Origin: Massilia sp. METH4
GTDB lineage: Bacteria > Pseudomonadota > Gammaproteobacteria > Burkholderiales > Burkholderiaceae_D
Direction of reading: 5' to 3'
DNA length: 64,000 bases
Assembly (NCBI RefSeq): GCF_037094685.1
Contig: NZ_CP146614.1
Span: forward strand, 5,890,001 to 5,954,000
The position numbers and the translations under genes are program-made. Below the pieces are notes generated by a model. That model searched no databases. It had not been told where the DNA came from and saw only the letters and a list, made by a program, of their open reading frames with translations. Shown here piece after piece: positions 53,495-61,200 of the stretch. Position 1 is the stretch's first letter; each line of letters starts with the position of its first letter.

Positions 53495-55408
53495 ATGAAC
53501 CAGCCCCGAGACGACGAGCACAACGAACTGGCCATCAGCGCGCCCGGCGCCGCGCCGCCCACGGCTGGGCAACCGGACCATGCCGCCAATGTGCTGCCCA
53601 ACGGCACGCGGCTGGGCGACTTCGAGATTGCCGGGGTGCTGGGGGTAGGCGGCTTTGGCATCGTCTACCGCGCTCACGACAATTTCCTCGACCGCGACGT
53701 TGCCTTGAAGGAATACATGCCTTCCGCCCTGGCCTCGCGCACGCAGGAGCGGGTGCATGTCACGTCGGAGCGGCATGCGGAAATGTTCCAGGCTGGTCTC
53801 CGCAGCTTCATCAACGAAGCGCGCATGCTGGCCCACTTCGACCACCCGGCGCTCGTCAAGGTGTACCAGTTCTGGGAAGCAAACGGCACCGCCTACATGG
53901 TGATGCCCTACTACCATGGCAGGACGCTCAAGCAGGTGTTGCGCGAACGCACTGCGCCACCGGATGAAACGTGGCTGAGAAGGCTGCTGGCGCAGCTCCT
54001 GGACGCGCTGGAGCTGATCCATGCCCAGCGCTGTTTCCATCGCGATATCGCCCCCGACAATATCCTCATGCTGGACGACACGCGGCCCATGCTGCTCGAC
54101 TTTGGCGCGGCGCGGCGCGCCATCGAAGGCTTGACGCAGGCGTTCACGGTGATCCTCAAGCAGGGCTATGCGCCGATCGAGCAATATGCCGAGGTTCCTG
54201 GCATGCACCAGGGCGCCTGGACCGACCTGTATGCGCTGGCATCCGTGGTGCACTACGCGATCGAGGGCCGCCCGCCGCCCCCTTCCGTGGCCCGCGTCGT
54301 TGCCGACCCGTATGTGCCGCTCGCAAGCCGCTACGCCGGCCGCTACGGTGCGGCATTTCTTGCTGCCATCGACCAGGCGCTCGCCGTGAAACCGGAACAG
54401 CGCCCGCAAAGCGTGGCGGCCCTGCGCGCCCTGCTGGACGACAGCGGGGCGACGGTCATGTGGCCGGCGGTCACGCCCGCCAGCCGGTCCGCGCCCTTGC
54501 CGCCCGCGGCCGGCGCGCCCGCGTCGATCGCGCCGCCCGTCGATGGGCTTGCCCCGCCGCCGCCGCGTGTCGATGCGCCCGCGCCTTTGCCGCCGGCAGC
54601 TCCGCCTGTCATGCCGCCGCGGCCGCCCGCGGACCTGGAAGCCTTACCGCCGCTCGCGCCCGCGGCTCCGATGGCGCCGGCCACCGCGGTGCCGACGCGT
54701 TCGCGTGCGCCGATGTATGCCGGCGCCGGCGCCGTCGCGCTGGTCATGGCGGGTATCGGCTACCTGCTGTCGGGCCACGACGTGCCCCCTCCAGCGCCTG
54801 CGGTGACCGGGCCCGCCCAGCCGTTGGCCGCAAGCACGGCTCCCTCCCGCGCCCCGGCCGCCCTGCCTGCAAGCCATCCGTTCGAGCCAACCGCCGCGCT
54901 GGCCGACATCGTCGCCGGTGCCAGCCCCGGCCGCAACGTGGCTGTCCAGGTACACACGGCCAGGGTCAGGATCGGCCAGGATGCGCTGCGCTTCTCGGTG
55001 CGTTCCTCGCACGCCGGCCATGTCTACGTGTTCATGGTCGGCAGCGACCGCAACAATTTCTGGCTGCTGTTCCCCAATGCGATCGCCCGCGACAATGCGA
55101 TCGCGGCGGGGGAAACCGTGGAACTGCCGGCCTCGGCCAGCGGCACGGGCCGCTGGCGCATGGATGCCGGCGGCCCGCCAGGCACCGATCACCTGGTCGT
55201 GATGGTGTCGGACGTGCCGCGCCGCTTCGATGGCGCCGGTCTCGTCCAGGGGGACGTCTTCGCGGAGTTTCCCATCGATCATGCGGCACGGCTGCAACGC
55301 GCCCATGCCGGCAAGGCTCCGCTGTTCGCGGGCCTGGCCGACTGCCCGGGCGCGGCCTGTTCCCAGGCTTACGGGGCCGCCGCGTTCACGATCACGGAAG
55401 TGGAGTGA
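53495..55408 (+). CDS. Membrane-anchored Ser/Thr protein kinase with C-terminal DUF4384-like domain
   Basis: This is a 637-residue Hanks-type kinase. The cytoplasmic kinase domain (about 40-315) has the glycine loop GVGGFG (50-55), Lys72, Glu108, the catalytic loop HRDIAPDN (Asp184) and DFG (Asp202), all intact. A Pro/Ala-rich stretch (about 325-405) is followed by one membrane helix (about 407-426). A periplasmic domain (about 470-605) resembles DUF4384 (VAVQVHTARVRIGQ, HVYVFMVGSDRNNFWLLFPN). The ATG at 53495 is preferred; a longer reading has no signal. It faces away from the T6SS and toward the TpsB/TpsA genes. It may act on TagH partners, on the exoprotein system, or on both. Confidence 0.88.
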   Translation: MNQPRDDEHNELAISAPGAAPPTAGQPDHAANVLPNGTRLGDFEIAGVLGVGGFGIVYRAHDNFLDRDVALKEYMPSALASRTQERVHVTSERHAEMFQAGLRSFINEARMLAHFDHPALVKVYQFWEANGTAYMVMPYYHGRTLKQVLRERTAPPDETWLRRLLAQLLDALELIHAQRCFHRDIAPDNILMLDDTRPMLLDFGAARRAIEGLTQAFTVILKQGYAPIEQYAEVPGMHQGAWTDLYALASVVHYAIEGRPPPPSVARVVADPYVPLASRYAGRYGAAFLAAIDQALAVKPEQRPQSVAALRALLDDSGATVMWPAVTPASRSAPLPPAAGAPASIAPPVDGLAPPPPRVDAPAPLPPAAPPVMPPRPPADLEALPPLAPAAPMAPATAVPTRSRAPMYAGAGAVALVMAGIGYLLSGHDVPPPAPAVTGPAQPLAASTAPSRAPAALPASHPFEPTAALADIVAGASPGRNVAVQVHTARVRIGQDALRFSVRSSHAGHVYVFMVGSDRNNFWLLFPNAIARDNAIAAGETVELPASASGTGRWRMDAGGPPGTDHLVVMVSDVPRRFDGAGLVQGDVFAEFPIDHAARLQRAHAGKAPLFAGLADCPGAACSQAYGAAAFTITEVE

Positions 55409-55425
55409 CGGCGCCCGCCGCCACA

Positions 55426-55485
55426 GTTAGTGGGAAAGTGAGCGGGAAAATTAGCGGCAAAGTCAGCCGGAAACTCAGCGCGACA
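55426..55485. repeat. Degenerate 12-bp tandem repeats after the kinase gene
   Basis: Four clear units of the form RTBAGYSGSAAA plus a fading fifth run from 55426 to 55485, from just past the kinase stop into the last codons of the OmpA-like gene. On the plus strand they read as VSGK/ISGK/VSRK in a frame different from that of the kinase. There is no evidence that this is translated; it may be slippage-derived spacer. Confidence 0.6.
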
Positions 55486-56026
55486 GGTTGACGATCGTCA
55501 CGCGCCGGTTTTCGGCGGCGGCCGGGTTCGCCTTGTTCATGGGTTCGCGGTCGCCCTTTCCCACCGGATCGAGCCGGCCGGCATCGATATGCGCACTGCC
55601 GACCAGGTAGTCGCGCACCGATTCGGCCCGCGCCTGCGACAGTTTCAGGTTCGCCTCGGGCACGCCGCGCGGATCGGCATGCCCTTCGATCGCGAAGCGG
55701 GCGGCGGCCAGCCTTTCCGAGCCCAGCGCCTTGCCCACCACATCGAGCGAACGGCGGGCCGCCGCGGTGAGCCTGGCGGAATTGGTTTCGAACGTGATCA
55801 ACAGGGATGCGCTGGCCGGCTTGGCCGCGGGGCCGCCAGCTTCGTCGTCGCGACGCACCACGATGCTGCGCGTGCGGATCGGCGCCAGCGCGTCGACCAG
55901 GGCTTTTTCCGTGACCTGCCCTTCATCCAGCACCGGCGCGCCCTGCCCCGCCGCAGGATTTTCCTGCCCGAATACGGGCGGCGCCAGCGCCAGCACGAGG
56001 GCGGTAAACAAGGTATATCCGTTCAT
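55475..56026 (-). CDS. OmpA-family peptidoglycan-binding protein
   Basis: This is a 183-residue exported protein. The ATG at 56026 (GGGAG upstream) opens a signal peptide (MNGYTLFTALVLALAPPVFG). The C-terminal OmpA domain (about 75-180) contains LITFETNSARLT, IEGHADPRGV, NLKLSQARAESVRDYL and ENRRVTIVNL, the peptidoglycan-binding core. There is no N-terminal beta-barrel, so it should sit in the periplasm on the cell wall. It is inserted on the opposite strand between the kinase and tpsB genes and converges on the kinase. Neighbours suggest an anchoring role in the kinase/exoprotein system. Confidence 0.88.
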   Translation of the reverse strand: MNGYTLFTALVLALAPPVFGQENPAAGQGAPVLDEGQVTEKALVDALAPIRTRSIVVRRDDEAGGPAAKPASASLLITFETNSARLTAAARRSLDVVGKALGSERLAAARFAIEGHADPRGVPEANLKLSQARAESVRDYLVGSAHIDAGRLDPVGKGDREPMNKANPAAAENRRVTIVNLSR

Positions 56027-56587
56027 TTCGGACTCCCAAAGGTAGGAACTCTGTGCAAGGAATGCGGAAGAGGCAAAGCGTGGCCCCGATGAATCCGGAA
56101 AGATTCTCGACAATGAATTCGCAAGCGCGGATATTGTTATCTGAATGCCGGTTCGATCATAGCCGCGTGGATTGGCCGGAGCAAGCATTCCCCAAGCTGT
56201 TGCGGCGGCACCACGCGGGATGGAATATACGAGATTTCGACTATACTGTTTTTTACCGCTTTCACGGCAGACGGCCTCGGCAGATTATCAGCTCTTCCGT
56301 AAACGAATTACCGGGCGGCATAACCGCCGCCGCCCGTATTTAAATCGTTTCGCCAGCCGATATTTTTGTTACCCGGTCAGAAAACGATCGGCATCGACCC
56401 GGCATCGGTTTTTTCGGATTATTTCGGCGCACAACATATTTGAATGCGCCGGGGGAAACGTTTGGCCATCGCGGCGCCATTCATTGAAGCGCTCGGCGGA
56501 TTGAAGGCACGCGTGGGATCGGCGCTCCGGCGCAATGCAGCAGTGGCCGCCGCCGGGAGAAACCGGCACGAGCTAAGGAGAAACGTC
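56027..56587. other. Divergent promoter region of ompA-like and tpsB genes with a hairpin
   Basis: These 561 bp contain no convincing gene. AT content rises around 56230-56450. CGGGCGGC (56312-56319) and GCCGCCCG (56329-56336) form an 8-bp stem with a 9-base loop followed by TATTTAAATCG, which could be a weak terminator or a leader structure of the tpsB transcript. An open plus-strand frame (56053-56343) ends there but has no ribosome site. Confidence 0.45.
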
Positions 56588-58234
56588 ATGGTCGTCCGCT
56601 TGTCTCGCCTGGCACTGCTGCTGGCACGTCCACGCCTTGCCGCGCCGGCGCTGCCGGCCTGCTGCATCGCGTTGGGCCTGCAGATGGGCGCCGCGTGCGC
56701 CCAGGCCCCCGCGCCCGAGGAGCCGCGCAAGACACCGGTGCGCGCCGTGCGCGTGGAGGGCAACACGCTGCTGCCGGAGCACACGCTGCGCGCGCTCACC
56801 GCCGGCCTGGCCGGAAGCGAACGCACGGTGGCGGAGCTGGAGGCGGCCGCCGCGCGCGTGCAGGATGCGTACCGCGACGCCGGCTATGGCGGCGTGGTCG
56901 CCTATCTTCCCGAGCAGGATGTGTCGACCGGCGACATCGTGGTGCGCGTGGTCGAAGGCAAGCTGGCCAATGTGCGCGTCACGGGGAACCGCTACTTCGA
57001 CACGCAAAACGTGCGCGCCGGCTTGCCGGGCCTGCGCGAAGGCGCCACGCCGCGCGTGGGCCAGGTCGACCGGGACATCCAGCTGAGCAACGACAATCCC
57101 GCGAAGAACGTGAGAGTCACACTGACGGCGGGACAGCGCCCCGGCGAGATCGATGCCGATGTCGCCGTGACCGACAGCGATCCCCTGCAATACCTGGTCG
57201 GCTACAACAACACCGGCACCCGTGTCACCGGCAGGCACCGCGTCAGCGTGGGCATCCAGCACGCGAACCTGCTCGGCCGCGACCATGTGGGCACGTTGCA
57301 GTTCCAGACCTCGCCCGAGGATCCGGGCCGCGTGAAGATATTCAGCGCCGGCTACCGCGTGCCGCTGTATGCGCACGCGCTGTCGCTCGACGCCTTCGTG
57401 GCCCATTCCAGCGTCAGCAACGGCACCACGAGCACGACGGCCGGGCCGCTGTCGTTCACGGGCCGCGGTACCGTGGCCGGCCTGCGCGTGAACCGCAATC
57501 TCGACCGCATCGGCGAATACGACCATCACGTGACGCTCGGCCTGGACTGGCGCGACTACGAGGACGACTGCTCGCTCGGCGAGTGGGGCGCCGCAGGATG
57601 CGGCGCCGTCGCGGTGGACGTGACCACGGTGCCCGTCAGCGTGGCGTACACGGGCCAGAAACAGGGCCCGCAGCTGGCCTACGGCGTCAGCGCCGGGCTG
57701 TCGGTCAATGCCGGCGGCAGTGGGCGCCGCACGTTCGAGGCGGCGCGCCCGGGCGGGCGGCGCAGCTATGCAATCGCACGGGCGGCCGGCTTCGTCGACC
57801 GCGCCTGGCAAGGGCGCTTCTCGCTCAACGGCCGCCTCGACCTGCAATACAGCCCGCACGCGCTGATCGCCGGCGAACGCTTCGGTATCGGCGGCGCCAA
57901 CAGCGTGCGCGGCTATGCCGAGCGGGAGATGGCCGGGGACATGGGTTTCCTCGTCCGCATTGAAGCATCGCGGCCGGCACTTGAGCTGCCGCACGATATC
58001 CGCGTGCGGCCCTACCTGTTCGTGGACCACGGCCGTATCGTGAACCACAAGGACCTGCCCTGCCGCGGGCCCGATGAAACGTCGTGCAAGCTCACGGCCG
58101 TGGGCATCGGCGCCCGCTTCAGCCTGGGCCGCAAAGCCAGTGCCAGCCTCGATATCGGCCGGGCCCTGGAACGCGGCGTGAACACATCGCCGGGCGATGT
58201 CCGCGCGCACATTGCGCTCAACCTGATTTTTTGA
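56588..58234 (+). CDS. Two-partner secretion outer-membrane transporter (TpsB, ShlB/FhaC family)
   Basis: This is a 548-residue Omp85-superfamily pore that exports the neighbouring TpsA. The ATG at 56588 has AAGGAG upstream and opens a long signal peptide ending near GAACA-Q. Two POTRA-type domains follow (about 45-205: VRAVRVEGNTLLPEHTLRAL, then VVRVVEGKLANVRVTGNRYF). The beta-barrel includes the conserved loop motif GGANSVRGYAERE (about 435-448) and ends in an aromatic residue (IALNLIF). The tpsA gene starts 50 bp later. Confidence 0.93.
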   Translation: MVVRLSRLALLLARPRLAAPALPACCIALGLQMGAACAQAPAPEEPRKTPVRAVRVEGNTLLPEHTLRALTAGLAGSERTVAELEAAAARVQDAYRDAGYGGVVAYLPEQDVSTGDIVVRVVEGKLANVRVTGNRYFDTQNVRAGLPGLREGATPRVGQVDRDIQLSNDNPAKNVRVTLTAGQRPGEIDADVAVTDSDPLQYLVGYNNTGTRVTGRHRVSVGIQHANLLGRDHVGTLQFQTSPEDPGRVKIFSAGYRVPLYAHALSLDAFVAHSSVSNGTTSTTAGPLSFTGRGTVAGLRVNRNLDRIGEYDHHVTLGLDWRDYEDDCSLGEWGAAGCGAVAVDVTTVPVSVAYTGQKQGPQLAYGVSAGLSVNAGGSGRRTFEAARPGGRRSYAIARAAGFVDRAWQGRFSLNGRLDLQYSPHALIAGERFGIGGANSVRGYAEREMAGDMGFLVRIEASRPALELPHDIRVRPYLFVDHGRIVNHKDLPCRGPDETSCKLTAVGIGARFSLGRKASASLDIGRALERGVNTSPGDVRAHIALNLIF

Positions 58235-58284
58235 CGGGCCTGCCGCCGTTCGTCGGCGCCCGCCGGTTTCACGGGGGACACAAC

Positions 58285-61200
58285 ATGAAGCAGCCGATCG
58301 ATTCCATCGCGGCCGGGGGCCGGCCTGCCGGCCTGGCAAGGCGCGCCATCGCGACCGCCGTCGCCGCCGCATTCGGCACTGCCGCCTGGGCCCAACTGCC
58401 CACCGGCGGCGCCGTGGCGCACGGCAGCGCCGTCATCGCCACCGATGGCGCGCGCATGACGGTCACCAACAGCCCCGGCACGGTGCTGGACTGGCAGTCG
58501 TTCTCCGTGGGGGCGCGCAACGGCGTGCATTTCGCCCAGCAAAGCGCCGCCAGCCAGGTGTTGAACCGCGTGGTCGGCAACGATCCATCGGCGATCCTGG
58601 GCACCCTGTCGTCGAACGGCGGCGTATGGCTCGTCAATCCGCACGGCGTGCTGTTCGGCAGCAATGCCCGCATCGATGTCGCGGGCCTGGTCGCCACCAC
58701 GCTGCCCATCTCGAACGACGATTTCCGCGCCGGCCGCTTCCGCTTCGATGGCGCCGGCCTGCCCGGCGGCCAGGTGCTGAACCAGGGCGAGATCCACACC
58801 AGCTTCGGCGGGCGCGTGTGGCTGATGGGCGACTCGGTGCGCAACGAAGGCCTGATCCATAGCCCTGGCGGCCAGATCGTGCTGGCCGCCGGCAAGAGCA
58901 TCGAGCTCGTCGATTCGGGCATGCCCAACGTGACGGTGCGCATCACCGCGCCGGAAAACGAGGCCGTGAACCTGGGCACCCTGCTGGCGCCGGGCAGCGG
59001 CAGAATCGACGTGCATGGCGGGATCGTCAACCAGCAGGGCATCGTGCGCGCCGACAGCATCGGCACCGACCCGGCCGGCCGCATCGTGATGAAGGCGCAG
59101 GGCGACGTGCGGCTGGCGGCCGGCAGCATGACCAGCGCCAGCGCAGCCGGCGCAGGATCGGGTGGCAAGGTGCTGGCCGAATCGGTCGATGGCGCCACGC
59201 TGGTGCAGGGCGACGTGGCGGCCACCAGCGCCGCCGGCAGCGGGGGCAGTATCCACCTGCTGGGCAAGCACGTGGGTGTGCACGGCGCGGCGCAGGTCGA
59301 TGTGTCCGGCGCCACGGGCGCCGACGACATCCTGGTCGGCGGCGATTACCAGGGCAGCAATCCAGCCGTGCGCAATGCCGAGGCGAGCTATCTGGGGCCG
59401 GACGCGGCCCTTCGGGCCAACGCCACGGCGCGCGGCGATGGCGGCAAGGTGATCCTGTGGGGCGACCGCGCCACGCGCGCCTTCGGCACGCTGGAAGCGC
59501 ACGGCGGGCCTGGCGGCGGCGACGGCGGGCTGGTGGAGACTTCGGGACGCTACCTGGATGCGCGGCCGAAAGGCATCGATGTCCGGTCGCATGGCGGCAA
59601 GGCAGGGACGTGGCTGCTCGATCCGGGGGATATCACGATCGGCAACTGCTGCTCGCCCGGCGGCTACGAGTTCGACGATTCGCTCGACATAACCTTCACG
59701 TCGTTCCGCGACGATTCCTACATCCTCGTCGAGCAAATCAGAAATTGGCTCCAGCAGCAGAACAACGTCGTGGTCCGCACCGGGGGCGGCGACAACACCA
59801 CGCAGCAAGGCAATATCACTGTGGAATCCAGCATCGAAGTGTCCGCGGATGGGCACGGCATGGGGCTGACGCTCGAGGCACACAACGATATCATCCTGGG
59901 GCCGAACGTCCGCATCGGCTCCAGCTCCGTGCCGATGCCGGTGACGCTCACCGCCGACCGCGATGGCAACAACGGCGGCCGCATCGTGTTGAACCCGGGC
60001 TCGGGGATCGCCACGCTGGGCGGCGAAATCCGCCTCACCGCGGCGAACCTGGGCAACCGCACGGGCGACGGCATCCGGCTCGATAACGCCACGCTCGATG
60101 CGCGGGGCGGCCCCGTCGGCCTGGAGGCCAATCGCGTCGATATCGTCGGCAACAGCAGCGTGACCGGCGGCGACGTGGGGATACTCGCCGATGCCGTGAC
60201 GGTCGATCGCTCGACATTGCTGGCAACCGAGGGCAGCATCGGCATCCGGTCGAGGGGCCTGGAAGCTGCCGGCATCGTCTCGCTGAACACTGCCAGCCTG
60301 GACGCCGGCTTCGGCCGGGAGGAAGTCGAGGCCATCGATATCGCGGCCGTTCAGCTGGACATGACGGATACCAGCGCGCGCGCGACCGGGAATGTCCGGC
60401 TCGACGCCGGGAACATGACGCTACAAGGCGTGGATATCGGCGCCGGGGGCGGTATCGCGTTGCGGGCCACCACTGCTGAAGGCGAAGGCCGGGCCGCGCT
60501 AGGCAATGTCTTGCTGAGCAACACGTCCGACGGCGAATTGCCGGCCACGGGGATTTCGATCACCGGCGATGCGCTCGATGCGCGCAATTCGCGCCTTGCC
60601 AGCGACGCGGACATCAACCTTTCCGCTCCCACCATTGAAATGCGCGATGTCCAACTATCGGGCCTGTCCATCCTGGGCACCGCGGAGCACATCGCGCTCG
60701 TTGGCGCGGAAATGGGCGCAAGCTCTGACATCAGGCTGACGGCGCCGCTGATCGACATAGCGCTAAGCGACTTCGGCGCCGACACGATCGTGTTGACGGC
60801 CGATAAGATGGAGGTGGCGACTACAGAGCTGGGAACCCGGTTCGGTTCCATGGTATTGAGGGCCCGCACGGACGCGAGGGACGGCAGCGCGATACTGCGC
60901 AATGTCAGGCTGCGGCCTGTGTATGAACAGGGCGTTCTAGGAGTGATGAGCATTAACGCCGACACTATCGATGCGACCGACCTCGATGTCGACTCATATG
61001 GTGACGTCTTTTTCTCCGGCTACTCGACATCCATTTCGAACCCGAGCAACCAGACCCAGGTGCTTGCCAACCGCGTAGTGATCGGCTCCAGGACTACCAG
61101 GCTGGATCACGCCAAACTGACCGGAACGGGACCGTTTGACGCGCTTTACATTGGAACCGAGAGCCTCGAGAACACGGGAAGCCAGCTGTCAACACCCGCG

